From NCBI RefSeq assembly GCF_019703515.2, contig NC_059388.1, positions 2,245,501 through 2,309,500 on the forward strand: 64,000 bases of DNA, written 5' to 3'. The position numbers and the translations under genes were made by a program. The stretch is from Myxocyprinus asiaticus. Lineage: Eukaryota; Chordata; Actinopteri; Cypriniformes; Catostomidae. The stretch's first letter is position 1. The number at the start of each line of letters is the position of its first letter. The notes below the pieces were generated by a model that made no database searches, had not been told where the DNA came from, and saw only the letters and a program-made list of their open reading frames with translations. Of the stretch, positions 1 through 10,935 are shown piece after piece.

Positions 1-480
1 TAACCACAATGTATTTAAAAATGCATTAGTTTGCATTTGCATTTAAATTATAACTTTTTAATGTATATAAACAAAGTGCATATAAATGCTGCACAACATA
101 ATAAGTTGGCTCCGTCCTCCCTCACGCATCTTTGGTTCATTGGTTGACATTGCGTGTCTGATTGACAGGAACAACAGGTGAGGCCGTTAGTCTGAGCAGA
201 CAGTCAGAACAAATGTGTGCGCGCTTGAGCATTTAGGCCTATATTATTTTATTTATTTATTCGTTCTTTGAATTCGTTAATTCTATTCATTTAAATATTT
301 TGATTATTCATATCTTAATTTTTTTTTATTTTTTATATATAAATAGATTCGGCTCTTCTGATATGTGAGCCGGCTCTCCCATCACTAATCAACAAAAGCT
401 AATTAGAGTCAGGAGTTGGCAAACCTGGCATCCAATTGATGAAACAAGATGTGTAGGTTAAAGCTACTTTGACTTATAAA
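1..480. repeat. AT-rich sequence with possible hAT terminal remnant
   Basis: No gene is visible. Around 350..390 the sequence has a gagccggctct motif followed by cccatcacta, which resembles the terminus of fish hAT elements. This is from memory of the family and is weak, because no opposite terminus was found in the window. The rest is A/T-rich with T runs at 317..340. Confidence 0.3.
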
Positions 481-489
481 AAGCACTCA

Positions 490-1075
490 AACATTTTGAA
501 TTTGATATTCACAAGAAGCATCTGCTGATGTGGACCATGCCTTGCAAAAAAGAGATCTCAGAAGACCTACAATCAAGGATTGTTGCTTTGTAACACTTTC
601 CAGCTCCATGCAAAGTTATCTTGAAGAACTTAGATATTCATCTGTCCACAGTTAAATAAATTGTCTATAAATGGAGATGATTTAGTACAGTTGCTACTCT
701 GCCTAGAAGTGGTTGCCCAGCCAAGATGACTTATAAAACATTTATAAAAGGTATAAAACATTTTTTTTTTACTTGACTGACAGCTAAAGACTTGAAGGAA
801 TCATAGGAACTGCTTAACATCTTTGTTCATGAGTCTACTATATGGAAAACATTAAACAGGCATGTTGTCCATATCAGGATACCACAAAGGAAGCCGCTGC
901 TTTCCATCAAAAACATTGCTGCATGCCTGAAGTTTGCCAAAGACCAGCTTGATACTCCACATCACTACTTGGGAATATGTTTTGTGGACTGATGAAACTA
1001 AGGTTGAATTATTTAGGAAGAACATGCAGCACTACGCATGGCATAAAAAGGACACCACATACCAATAAAGACATG
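490..1075 (+). pseudogene. Tc1-like transposase remnant, N-terminal and middle part
   Basis: Degenerate plus-strand coding sequence of a Tc1/mariner transposase. Recognisable pieces include a helix-turn-helix region (KKEISEDLQSRIV near 545..585), the loop region with SGCPAK near 708..725, and the first catalytic block reading roughly WTDETKVELF near 983..1013, where the D of the first DDE position can be seen. Stops and frameshifts break every frame. The element stops abruptly near 1075. The second half of the same family occurs separately at 59815..60440. It is a dead fragment. Confidence 0.7.
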
Positions 1076-1409
1076 AAAGATTATAATTGTTTGTGTGTTG
1101 CTAACTGAAGCACATTTTGTTTTTATTGCAGAAAACCAGCTAATTCCAAAGGGTTCACATACATTTTCTTGCCACTGTAAGTGGCGCTTATCTTACTTTT
1201 CTTAACATCAGTAAGCATGGAGGGAAAATGGAATCCATTGAAGCACGTACTTCTGCATGTTGTTGTAAATGAGTCTACATTAAATGCTGATGCTATAAAG
1301 TGCTTAATCTCTGTATCTTTGCTCATCGTCCACTGATGTGTCATTGTCCGGATCTAGTTGAAACCACGTTCAGAAGCCAAAGATATCTTTCTAATCACGT
1401 TTGAATATA

Positions 1410-1700
1410 CACTGATGAGACAAAACATTATGACCACTCACAGGTGAAGTGAATAACATTGATCATCTCCTAACAAGGCCACATGTCAAGGTCTTGGTAG
1501 TGAACAATCAGTTCTTGTAGTCAGTGTGTTGAATGCAGGAGAAATGGGCAGGAGTAAAGACCTGAGCGACATAAATAGTTATGGCCAGATGACTGGATAA
1601 GAGCATCTCTCAAATGGAAAGGCTTGTGGGGTGTTCCCAGTCAGCAGTGGTGTGTACCTAGCGACAGTGGTCCGAGGAAGGACACACCACAAACCGGCGA
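1410..1700 (+). mobile_element. Tc1-like element end fragment (TIR plus 5' leader)
   Basis: Begins with a terminal sequence near acactgatgagacaaaacat and runs into a leader and the start of a transposase (ATGGCCAGATGACTGGATAA at 1579..1598). The leader text, including the AGGTGAAGTGAATAACATT stretch, also appears in inverted form at the end of the Tc1-like element at 40089..41219, so the two are related. It is truncated near 1700, just before the miniature element at 1746. Confidence 0.6.
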
Positions 1701-1745
1701 TAGCACTGATGAGGTAAAGACTAAGGAGTAACCTAACAACAGTAA

Positions 1746-2278
1746 TAGGGGTGGGCGATATACCGGTAGACATGATAAAACTGTAGAAATTTGTCAACCA
1801 TTATACATTTTGGAGTATCCTCTCTATCGTAGTAATGCAAAATAGCCACACGAGAACTGAGTACAGCACATAACACATACGCATTACACACTCTGTCAGA
1901 TAAATGGAGGAAGGCGGAGGGACTGCTCTTAATAATAATAACAAAAACAATAATAATAATAATAAAAAGCAAAAGAAGAAAATTGGTGTACTTCATCAGA
2001 CTGAAATGTGGCATTTATTCTTTTTTTTTTTTTTACTTTGACTATGTTTGTCAAGTTCAAAATAAAGAGAAAATTATATAAGATGAAGAAGTTTTCATTT
2101 AGAAAGTATTTAATTCACTGACTGGATTACTCAAAATTACACATTGCGACATGGCTTAATATATAATAAAATGTTATAGATTTTTCAGAAAAATTTAACT
2201 ATATTGTGATATATATATATCATTATCATGATATAAAATTACAGTGATATAAGATTTTGGTCATATCACCCACCCCTA
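1746..2278. mobile_element. Non-autonomous hAT-like MITE with 8-bp target duplication
   Basis: The left end reads TAGGGGTGGGCGATA (1746..1760) and the right end is its inverted match, TAGGGGTGGGTGATA read on the minus strand (2264..2278). That is 14 of 15 identical. The flanks are aacagtaa (1738..1745) and cacagtaa (2279..2286), an 8-bp duplication with one mismatch. Eight-bp duplications are typical of hAT insertions. The interior is A/T-rich, with ATA and AAT runs and no coding capacity. Confidence 0.75.
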
Positions 2279-2286
2279 CACAGTAA

Positions 2287-3104
2287 TAAGGTCTTACCTA
2301 TGCTTATTATGGTATTGCACAGGGAAAGTAAAAGGGCTTTAAAGTCTAAACCTCTAAAGATCTATGGAACAATTATGGACAAAGTTGTCCATTATTGATT
2401 GAGTACATAAACAATCAGTGTTCAAAATAATGTCCTTACTTTACCCAATTTACTATGGTAAGCCAATATAAATTATTTGTATTTTGAGCTGTCGGGTCTG
2501 ATTTGGCAAGAAATCGCTGGCTTATGACGTACATCCTTGCATCATTACATCATGCCCGTAAACATAGGAAAGAAGAACCGGCTGTCTCACGTTTTGGCTG
2601 GAGAAACTACTTTCCCATGTTAACAGTAGATGGTGGTAAAAAAAGAAGATGAAAGAAACTACGTTCAGTTCAGTTAGTCACACTCACAGGTCAGGACAGC
2701 ATCGCAGCAATCTGGATGGATGTTTATTTGTTATCCGTTTGGTGAAGTTGTTTATCTGCTATAATGCTTATATGTTTTCTGGTAGGGTTGTTGAAGCTTA
2801 TATTGCTTGACATGCTTGTATTAATCTAACATTACTCGTGTGTTAAACGATCGCGATGTATCTACATTTTCAGGGGAAGTTACTGTGACATGTTTAGTAA
2901 TATGCATGACTTCTGAAATTGACTTATTTTAACTGTTATTTTGCATATTTAAGCATATTATTTTCATGTTTAATTAAGTATATACTGTATTTATCTCCAT
3001 CATTATTGAATCCTTGTTTTATGTTTTAGTTTACGGTTGTGTGCACTGCATAGACAGACATACTATTGTAGTATTATGGTTCACTTGTATTATCAACTGA
3101 GGCT
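2287..3104. other. No recognisable feature
   Basis: About 0.8 kb of A/T-rich sequence in which I see no gene, no terminal repeats and no simple repeat. It may be unique sequence or an old unrecognised transposon. Confidence 0.5.
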
Positions 3105-3107
3105 GTA

Positions 3108-3350
3108 AATCAAATCAAATCAAATCACTTTTATTGACACACAACCATATACACAAGTGCAACAGTGGGTGAAAGTCTTGGGTGCAGTTCCGAGCAACAT
3201 AGCAGTCATGACAGTGATGAGACATACCAATTTACAATAAACATCAGATGTACAATATAATATCAAAATAATAATGTATTCCATTGAACTTGTATCAGCC
3301 ATATCACAAGTATCACCTCTTAAATTGATAAGTGTAGTACAATACAAACA
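3108..3350 (-). mobile_element. 5'-truncated LINE 3' tail (family of 17105..20035)
   Basis: Read on the minus strand, this matches the 3' end of the LINE at 17105..20035. Both carry a block with gttgctcggaactgcaccca and finish with caataaaagtgatttgattt, followed by a short tandem GATTT tail (3108..3127 here). Only the last roughly 240 bases are present, as expected for incomplete target-primed reverse transcription. It has no coding capacity. Confidence 0.85.
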
Positions 3351-3760
3351 TTATAGTAGATAAAACACTTGAAAAATCATATTAAAATACACTGGTAGTG
3401 ATTGAGTCCCCTGTTCTCTTTCTAAAAGTACTTTAAAGATCCCATATTATTCTCATTTACAGGTTCATAATTTTATTTTGGGGGTCTACTAGAATAGGTT
3501 TACAAGCTTTAATGTTCAAAAGACACTGCTACATTGTACATTGCTGCAGCAACTCTTTCACCCTCTGTTGTAGCTCCTGTCTCTTTAAAGTCCCCTTTCC
3601 GAAAAGCTCAGTCTGCTCTGATTGGTCAGCTGGCCTAGTCTGTTGTGATTGGTCAATCGCTTGGAGCGTGTGTTGGAAATGTAACGCCCCTTACCATAAC
3701 CAAGTTTCAGCTCCTGAGGCTTCCTGAGCAGCTGTAAACAGCACTGTAACTATGGTAACA

Positions 3761-4074
3761 ATGGCGTCGGTTTTGCCGTACCAGGTCGAGCCCAATTCCA
3801 ATAATGAAAGTTTGGAAGAACAAGCTGATGACCCGAACCACCTTCGCAAGCACGACTTGAGCAGGACGTTTCACAGTGGTACATTTTTATTTTGTAACTC
3901 TTTTACATTTCAGATATGATGTTATAAATGTGTAATTTCTCTACATCACGGGAACAACTGTATGTCTGTCAACACACTGAAGTGTATATTTTTCATTTAT
4001 TTAGGTGCACATGTGGCAACTGTGCCAGAATGCCCAGTGAAGTTGAAAATGTCTGCTGCAACGAAATATGAAAG
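3761..4074 (+). pseudogene. Cys-rich P2X7-C-like transposon protein, first two exon remnants
   Basis: An ATG at 3761 opens a reading frame (MASVLPYQVEPNSNN...) to a splice donor GTACAT at 3879. A branch/pyrimidine stretch and the acceptor TTTATTTAG end at 4004. The next piece, 4005..4074, reads CTCGNCARMPSEVENVCCNEI-like in one frame and ends at a donor, GTAGTA. The spacing C-x-C-x2-C...CC resembles the Cys-rich C-terminal domain of the P2X7 receptor, which I recall as common in fish transposon proteins. The exon 1 phase (118 nt) does not join the Cys-rich frame, so at least one frame lesion exists, and the Cys-rich piece ends in an in-frame stop (ATA TGA). Function in transposition is unknown to me. 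Confidence 0.5.
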
Positions 4075-4614
4075 GTAGTATAATAAATTACTACATTATG
4101 TAGCGAACTACGTGGAAACACCAACGGTAGCACGCACCTAATGTTATATGTAATGGTGTAAAGCATAACTGCTTTTTAGGTAATTATGTTAAGATTTTGA
4201 CTAAAGTTGCATGTGTTGGGGAATATTACCAAAGTTATCCTTATTACAATTGAGGTACTCAGACATGTTCCCTGTTAAAAACCAAATGTGTTTTGATTTG
4301 TGACTTAAGCAATTTTACTGAGCACACAGCTGAATAGTAAACCCTTACCAAAACAATAACGTTACATCGCAAGCTAGCCGAGCTTCAAAACTATTCATGA
4401 TAGTAAGAACGACAAACAATCTGCATAATTCTACACAATTGTAGGTAAAAGTGGGCCCGTAGCTGATTAGCAAAACTATTTCAACACAATAACATTAGCT
4501 AGCAGGTTTGCTGAGGCCTACAGCTGTGCACTGGATGTACACCGTAGCTACAACACAATTCCGCATTTGAACTCTCATTAGCAGATAAATCCACAAATAA
4601 TCAAGCATACTTAC

Positions 4615-4892
4615 AGGTTGTGATCCTGAAGCACCAGATTTTCCCAACAAAGTGAGAACTGCCCCATATTTCAGGATAAATCATCTTAAAAATCCGGCAT
4701 TGAACTCTGCATGGTTCAGGAAGCAGTCCTCGGTAAAATGAAGGGAACACAACAAAAGGTTGTGGTTGTACTGCGGAGGAATAGTGGTAAAAATTAATTT
4801 TTAAAAATGAATAATCTTTAATTTGTCTGCCTTTGGAAGTCCATACTAAGGGTTTTGCTTTCGCAGTGAAGAAAACAGCGTCTTCCCGACAT
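4615..4892 (-). pseudogene. THAP zinc-finger exon of a Kolobok-like transposase
   Basis: On the minus strand an ATG at 4892..4890 starts MSGRRCFLHCESKT, the N-terminal pattern of a THAP domain (C-x-x-x-C). After a frame break the same strand reads LLLCSLHFTEDCFLNHAEF, with the C-x2-H-F signature that closes the C2CH zinc site. The exon ends at a strong donor, CAACCT|GTAAGT, at 4615/4614. THAP domains are DNA-binding modules of P and Kolobok transposases. An in-frame stop after the first 24 residues shows that it is dead. The catalytic exons are missing. Confidence 0.65.
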
Positions 4893-5469
4893 GGCGACAA
4901 CACTAACCCAACTCATCCTGGCCTCGGCTATTACTACTTTTGTTTGAGGGTCGGCCAAAGTAGCCCTTAGGCAGGCATTATGCAAATGTGTTACATAGTC
5001 ACATAGCTATGTCTTGGAAGTAATGGCTGGACTGCAAACCAGGCTTTTCAGGCAGTTCAGGAGCAGGTTTTTCAGTGGGAGAGAGTAAATCCCTTTGGTG
5101 TGGACTTTGTGCTTTGTAACTTTGCAGACCTTTTACATGCACAAACAGCTATATTACACACTAAAGGAAAGGTAAAATCCCAAAAAGCATAACAGGGCCT
5201 CTTTAAAGGAGCAATATGTAACATTGATATCAAGCATTTAAAATGGGTACTGCAGTCCAAATTAAAAATATTGGAGAGAGTTGTCTCCCCCGCCCCCTCC
5301 TCCCCAGACTCGAAGCTCACACGGGTTGCCAGGTTGAGGACACGCAACAGGAATGAGCAAACTGACAATGGCAAGCGTTACACTGTAAGTTGATCAGCTA
5401 ATGTATACGTTTGCAATGTTTTTATTGTTTGCAAATTATCCCCCGGCACGGGTGCCCAAAGCCCCCATC

Positions 5470-5853
5470 CAAGGCCTGTAGGTTTACGTTGTCTCTGACG
5501 GCCAAGGCCTATGGTGCCGCTGGACAAGCCGCCTCCACCCTGAACACCATGGCTCTCCTGCAAATCCACCAAGGTGCTAAAGAAACTGCACGAGGGTAGT
5601 TCCGCTCCAGGGATTGATGCAGGAACTGCGCTCGGTGACCGACCTTGCTCTCTGAGCGACGGAGGTCACGGCACAGTCTCTCGGGTGGATGATGGCCACA
5701 CTAGTGGTCCAGGTGCACCACCTTTGGCTCAACCTGGTCGAGATGGGTGAGGCCAACAAGACACAATTCCTTGTTGCCCCCATTTCCCAGGCGGGCCTAT
5801 TCGGCGACACCGTCGAGGACTTTGCCCAGCAGTTCTCGATGGTAGAGCAGTAG
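5470..5853 (+). pseudogene. DIRS gag-like C-terminal remnant, copy 1
   Basis: The readable blocks are LMQELRSVTDLAL, MATLVVQVHHLWLNLVEMGE and QAGLFGDTVEDFAQQFSMV, ending in a stop at 5851..5853. The same blocks occur at 45595..45834 in copy 2. An internal stop (the TGA in LAL*ATE near 5657) and frame shifts upstream make it non-functional. By position it precedes the polymerase and corresponds to the structural (gag) protein of DIRS elements. I recognise no nucleic-acid-binding finger. Confidence 0.65.
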
Positions 5854-6639
5854 ATGGATGCTAGCCGGCGTATCCTGCCCTGGCGTGGCTCAAGATCCCG
5901 CACCCCGTCTACTCATCGCCAAGGGCGTCCCCCTGCGGTGACTGCACCGGCTCCGCCGCAGCCCACCCCTTCGGCCCGACCCCGGCGTGGAGCCCACCAC
6001 AGGAAGCAGACGCCACCCGTCTCGCGGCCGCCCAGAACCCATGAAAGGCTTCAAAGCGCCCTTGAGATGGGCAACCCAGGGACAACGAAACCCACTGCTC
6101 TGGAGCTGGTAAGCAGATCTCCATCTTTTTGTTACCTTTTGCATTTAATTGCGCTGCATGCCCAAGTGGCTGCAGTACTCAAGAGCTCAGCAAGAGCGGT
6201 TTCCTTGTTCCCTGGGTCATGTATCTGGTGTGCACTGCCGTCATCACGACCACCGTCCACCACTCTATTTGGCAGGTTTGGCGCTCCAGCGGCGGTCTCC
6301 CGCCCCTGAGCGCCCAGCTGTGGCACAAATCCGCCCCGATGTGACAGTCTCCACGGGTCACGAGGACAGACCTCTTCCTCCCCCGTCCCAGGCTGTTCCG
6401 GGGGTGGTCACAAGGAGCCAGGTAAGTGCTTCGATGTCCTTAGACTCAGCACGGCCACGATATGGTGTGGCACCTCGAGCTCCGCCCCGCCGCGAGGCCC
6501 CACCTGCCGGTACGTCCGATGACGTTGTCCCTTTGGTCCCCCTTGCGCGGAATTTGGACGCATGGCTTGCGCTTTCCAATCCGTTGCGAGGGCTGGTCCA
6601 GACGGTGACCACTTCATCTTGGTGAAAGACGAAAACGCT

Positions 6640-7900
6640 GCTACCTTGCGCGGAGATCGCTACCCTCATACGGAAGGGCGCGATAGAACCTGTCCCTCCA
6701 GCCGAGATGAAGGAGTTTTTCAGCCCCTACTTCATCGTACCAAAAACAGGCGGTGGGTTGAAGCCAATCTTGGACCTGTGAGTTCTGAACTAGGCTTTAC
6801 ACAGACTCCCGTTCAAGATGCTGACGCAAAAATGCATTCTGGCGAGCGTCCGGCATCAAGATTGGTTCGCGGCGGTAGACCTGAAGGATCTCGATCCTTC
6901 CTCGACACAGACCCTTCCTGCGGTTTGCGTCCGAGAGTCAGGCGTATCAGTACAAAGTCCTCCCTTTCGGCCTGTCCCTGTCTCCTCGTGTCTTTACGAA
7001 GGTCACAGAGGCTGCCTTTGCCCCATTAAGGGAGGTGGGCATTCGCGTTCTCAACTATCTCGACGACTGGCTAATCCTAGCTCATTCTCGAGACATGTTG
7101 TGCGCACACAGGGACCCGGTGCTCTCACACCTCAGCCGACTAGGGCTTCGGGTCAACTAGGAAAAGAGCAAGCTCCTCCCGGTTCAGAGCATCTCTTTTC
7201 TCGGTTTGGAGTTGGACTCAGTCTCCTTGACGGCGCACCTTACGAACAAGCATGCCCAGTCTGTGCTGGCCTGTTTGAAGGCGTTCAAACAGAAAACAGC
7301 GGTTCCACTGAAACTTTTTCAGAGGCTGCTGGGGCATATGGCATCCTCGGCGGTGGCCACCCCGCTCGGGTTGATGCATATGAGGCCGCTTCAGCACTGG
7401 CTTCAGACTCGAGTCCCGAGACGGGCATGGCACCACGGGACACGTCGTGTGGTCATCACGCCAGTCTGTCACCGTCTTTTCAGCCCTTGGACCGACCACT
7501 CGTTTCTACGGGCAGGTGTTCCTCTAGAACTGGTCCCCAGGCGCATCGTGGTCATGACAGGCGCCTCCAAAATGGGCTGGGGTGCTGTTTGCAATGGGCA
7601 CGCAGCTGCCGGCCTTTGGACGGGTCCGCGACTGCATTGGCACATCAACTGCCTCGAGTTGTTGGCAATTCTGCTCGCCCTGCGGAGGTTTTGGCCATTG
7701 ATCCAGGGCAAGCACGTGTTAGTTCAGACAGACAACATGACAACGGTAGCATATGTCAACCGCCAAGGTGGTTTGCGCTCTTGTTGTATGTCACAACTCG
7801 CCCGCCGTCTCCTCCTGGAGTCAGCAGCACTTCAAGTCGCTGCAAGCCACTCACATCCCGGGCAACCTCAACACTACAGCTGACACGCTGCCACGACAGG
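6640..7900 (+). pseudogene. DIRS reverse transcriptase and RNase H, copy 1
   Basis: Reverse transcriptase blocks seen are the KVLPFGLSLSPRVFTK region (about 6950..7005), NYLDDWLILAHS with the YxDD catalytic pair (about 7050..7085) and FLGLELDSVSLTAHL (7199..7245). A frame from 7206 to 7883 runs on through RNase H: MGWGAVCNGHAAAGLW, NCLELLAILLAL and VQTDNMTTVAYVNRQGG. Lesions: a 14-base deletion removes the AYFHV palm segment found in copy 2 (near 6890). A stop replaces a Trp codon at 7158..7160. The first RNase H Asp appears as Gly (VVMTGAS instead of TDAS). It is inactive. Confidence 0.8.
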
Positions 7901-8384
7901 TTACCCTCAGGGGAGAGTGGAGACTCCACCCTCAGGTGGTCCAGCTGATTTGGAGTCGATTCGACAGGCACAGGTGCACCTGTTCGCCTCCCATGAATCC
8001 TCCCCACTGCCCACTCTGGTACGCCCTGACTGAGGCCCCCCTCGGCATAGACACGCTAGCACACAGCTGGCCCCCTGGCATGTGCAAATATGCGTTTCCC
8101 CCAGTGAGCCTGCTTGCACAGACCCTGTGGAAGGTCAGGGAGGATGAGGAGCAGGTTGTCCTGGTAGCACCCTACTGGCCCGCCCAGACGTGGTGCTCGG
8201 ACCTCACGCTCCTCGCGACAGCTCCCCCCTGGTGAATTCCCCTGAGGAAGGACCTTCTTTCTCAGGGACGGGGCACCATTTGGCACCCACGCCCAGACCT
8301 CTGGAATCTCCATGTCTGGCCCCTGGACGGGATGCAGAAGATCTAAATGGTCTACCATCTGCGGTGGTGGACATGATCACTCAG

Positions 8385-9340
8385 GCTAGGGCCCCCTCTA
8401 TGAGGCGCCTGTAGGCCTTTAAGTGGTGTCTGTTCGCTAATTGGTGTTCTTCCTGTCGGGAAGACCCCCAGAGATGCGCAGTCAGATCAGTGCTTTCCTT
8501 CCTGCAGGAGAGGTTGGAAGGGAGGCTGTCCCCTTCCACCTTGAAGGTGTACATTGCCCCCATAGCAGCACACCATGACGCAGTCGACGGTAAGTCCTTA
8601 GGGAAGCACGACCTGATCATCAGGTTCCTAAGAGGTGCCAGGAGGCTGAATCCCTCCAGACCGCACCTCGTTCCCTCATCGGACCTCTGTAGTTCTTCAG
8701 GGTCTAGTTCTTCAGAGCCTTTGCAGTCAGCCGAGCTTAAGGCACTCTCCCTGAAGCCTGCCCTCCTGACTGCACTCACTTACATCAAGAGGGTAGGTGA
8801 CCTGCAAGCATTCTCTGTCAGCGGAACGTGCCTGGAGTTCGGTCCAGGTTACTCTCACATGATCCTGAGACCCTGACCGGGCTATGTGCCCAAGGTTCCC
8901 ACCACCCCTTTAGGGACCAGGTGGTGAAACTGCAAGCTCTGCCCCAGGAGGAGGCAGACCCAGCCCTGTCATCACTGTGTCCGGTGCACACTTTACACAT
9001 CTATTTGGATCGCACGCAGAGCTTTAGAATCTCTGAGCAGCTCTTTGTCTGCTTTGGTGCACAGTGGAAAGGAAGCACTGTCTCCAAGCAGAGGATCGCC
9101 CACTGGCTTATTGATGCCATAACTATGGCATATGTTACCTAGGACATGCCGCCCCCGGTAGGGCTACCAGCCCATTCTACCAGGGGTGTAGCGGCTCACT
9201 GGGCCCTGGCCAGGGGTGCCTCTCTAACAGACATTTGCAGAGCAGCAGGCTGAGCAACACCCAACACCTGTGCAAAGTTCTACAACCTCCAGGTGGAACC
9301 GGTTTCATCCCAGGTAGTGGCACGCAACACAAGCGGATAA
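8385..9340 (+). pseudogene. DIRS tyrosine recombinase, copy 1
   Basis: The N-terminal SAM-like part reads LSFLQERLEGRLSPSTLKVY (8493..8552). The catalytic part shows LTYIKRVGDLQAFSVSG with the first Arg (8775..8825), AHSTRGVAAHWALARGAS with the H-x-x-R pair (about 9172..9220), and a Tyr in AKFYNLQVEPVSS (about 9272..9310). This Arg, His-x-x-Arg and Tyr set is the signature of tyrosine recombinases, which integrate DIRS cDNA circles. Several stops and frame shifts break it (TGA at 8874, TAG at 9140..9142, TGA at 9252..9254). Confidence 0.8.
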
Positions 9341-10059
9341 GCCCGGGATAGCTGGCCGAGTGTATCACTTGCACATAGCGCCTTCCACCTCCCTTGGAGC
9401 TGAAGACGTGCGCCATTAATTCCCAGTAGTGTTCACAAACTTTGTTCCCTGGTTGACTTCCTCCGAGCCCTGTGGCAGCCGAGTTTTCGGAGAGACTCGC
9501 TGCTGGCTCAGTACATGCGCTAACTAAGAGCCATGTTCTGGGGTAGGTGCTCCGCATGTGGCGGTTCCCTGTAAGGCTAACCCCATGCGATATATATCTT
9601 CTGCTAGTTCGTTTCCCTGCTGGCAAACTGCATCTTCCTTGGGCAGAACCCCTCTGCCCCAGTCTCCATGTTTGTAGTAACTCCTCCCCCTTTGGGCAGG
9701 ATCTACCTTGAAGGCTCTCCACATGGTTGGAAAGACCATGTGATGTATTCTTCCACTTAAATACCCCCCTCCCTCTTTGGGCGAGTTGTGATCTCCATGG
9801 TGTCTTCCCCTTGGGAGGGACACCCCCCGACTACACCTGGCGGCCCAGTTGGATAATCCCTCTTCTTTTTTAGGGAGTGGAAAAAGAAAAGGGGAACAGA
9901 GGCCACGACAGGGTTAAGCCTGTCTCTATCTTTGGGTAGTCGACTTGTCCCCCAAAAGGGCCGTTCGACACTCATAACTATGTTGTGGAGGTTAAGTGTT
10001 GACCTGGTGCGCTGGCTATGAGGCACACAGCAGTCTTCCCACCACACACCGCCAGTTCA

Positions 10060-10486
10060 CATAACACAGTTCAGCCTTGTGGCATTTCGTATAGGGACCC
10101 CTAGTGTCACTACATCAACACCAACGTCGAGTGAGTGACAGATAGGGAACGTCGTGGTTACTGGTGTAATCTCCTTTCCCTGATGGAGGGAACGAGACGT
10201 TGTGTCCCTCCTGCCACAATGCTGAACTACCCGCTGAAATGGCCGGACCTTATATCGGCTCCTCAGCATAAAACCTGAATGAGTGGTTGCATACCAGCTC
10301 CTTTTATACCCGTATGTCCGGGGGAGTGGCATGCAAATACCACTTGCCAATTTTCATTGGCCTTTTATCAAAGACCAGAGGTGTCTCGGGCTCCCAAGAG
10401 TGACCCCTAGTGTCACTACATCGACACCAACGTCTCGTTCCCTCCATCAGGGAATGGAGGTTACACCAGTAACCACGATGTTTTAA
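10060..10486 (+). repeat. DIRS right terminus, copy 1: internal complementary region, ITR and palindromic block
   Basis: 10100..10152 carries the CACTACATCAACACCAACGT text complementary to the outer left end of the element (seen in copy 2). From 10148 to 10486 the block begins with aacgtcgtggttactggtgt and ends with the inverse. It contains a GTTCCCTCCATCAGGGAAC hairpin near 10436..10456, and a less perfect partner near 10172..10192. A TATAAAAGG box on the minus strand lies at about 10300..10308. This layout matches the terminal organisation of DIRS elements. Confidence 0.75.
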
Positions 10487-10722
10487 ATGTTTAACCATAT
10501 AATATCAAAATTAAAATAGCACATTATGACTCCAGCTCTGAATATCTCCCAGTCATGATCACACACATGCGATGTCCAGGTAAACTTAAATCATGAGATT
10601 CATCTGCCAGAAGAGCAGTGCCAAAGCACAGCCCTTGTAATGTGTTTAACCGCAAATTGCTTTCAATTTTAAGTTTCAACCACTAATGTTGCTAGAGCAC
10701 AAAGATATGTAGTGCAGCTTTA

Positions 10723-10935
10723 AGAGCCTAATGAAAGGAAAACAATATCTGCTATGGAGTAGGAAAAAACATTTTCACAAGCACAGTCCCAACTCAGTAA
10801 AGTGGTCTACTTATGGGTACAGTAAGAAAATGTAACACAATGTCTAATAGATATAATGTGTTATTTAAATTTAGATTGACAGAGATTTATTTTTTACTTT
10901 AAGGTGATATATTTACCTTACATTTTAAGATACAT
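10723..10935. other. No recognisable feature
   Basis: Short A/T-rich spacer between the TTAA element and the LINE that follows. No gene or repeat boundary could be assigned. Confidence 0.5.

Larger units (their letters stand above)
3437..5202 (+). mobile_element. Kolobok-like DNA transposon relic flanked by TTAA
   Basis: TTAA lies at 3433..3436 and 5203..5206. Inside it, the left end (AGATCCCATATTAT) and the right end read inverted (AGAGGCCCTGTTATGC) are similar with one gap. TTAA targets are used by Kolobok and piggyBac elements. The THAP finger on the minus strand at 4615..4892 points to Kolobok. The plus strand carries two exon-like pieces, one of them Cys-rich (3761..4074). The interior between the two exon remnants is non-coding, so this looks like an internally deleted copy that kept the starts of two convergent genes. 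Confidence 0.65.
5441..10486 (+). mobile_element. DIRS-like retrotransposon, copy 1 (5' truncated)
   Basis: A tyrosine-recombinase retrotransposon. In order it holds a gag-like end (to 5853), reverse transcriptase and RNase H (6640..7900), tyrosine recombinase (8385..9340) and the complex right terminus (10060..10486). It is co-linear with copy 2 at 44150..50523. The left terminal repeat and the first roughly 1.3 kb are absent: homology starts near the gggtgcccaaagcccccatc text. The right end carries the element's inverted terminal block. All reading frames are interrupted. DIRS elements integrate through their recombinase and normally leave no target duplication, and none is seen. Confidence 0.88.
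5207..10718. mobile_element. TTAA-flanked miniature element, split by a DIRS insertion
   Basis: The left piece (5207..5440) begins just after TTAA (5203..5206) with AGGAGCAATATGTAACATTG. The right piece (10487..10718) ends, read inverted, with AGCTGCACTACATATCTTTG before TTAA (10719..10722). The ends match at about two thirds of positions, so they look like terminal inverted repeats of a Kolobok/piggyBac-type non-autonomous element. The 5-kb DIRS copy lies inside. The left TTAA is shared with the preceding Kolobok-like relic. Neither piece encodes anything. Confidence 0.6.

Noticed and set aside
3761..4074. A real host P2X7 receptor gene
   Set aside because: No channel domains, phases do not join, and the piece lies between TTAA transposon ends.
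4601..4903. 100-residue open frame on the minus strand as a separate gene
   Set aside because: It begins with GTG rather than ATG and runs in a different frame from the THAP signature; it is a shadow of the THAP exon.
7206..7948. Long open frames in several phases within DIRS copy 1 as genes
   Set aside because: Only the frame with RT and RNase H motifs has family likeness; the others are Ser/Arg-rich shadows caused by high G+C content.
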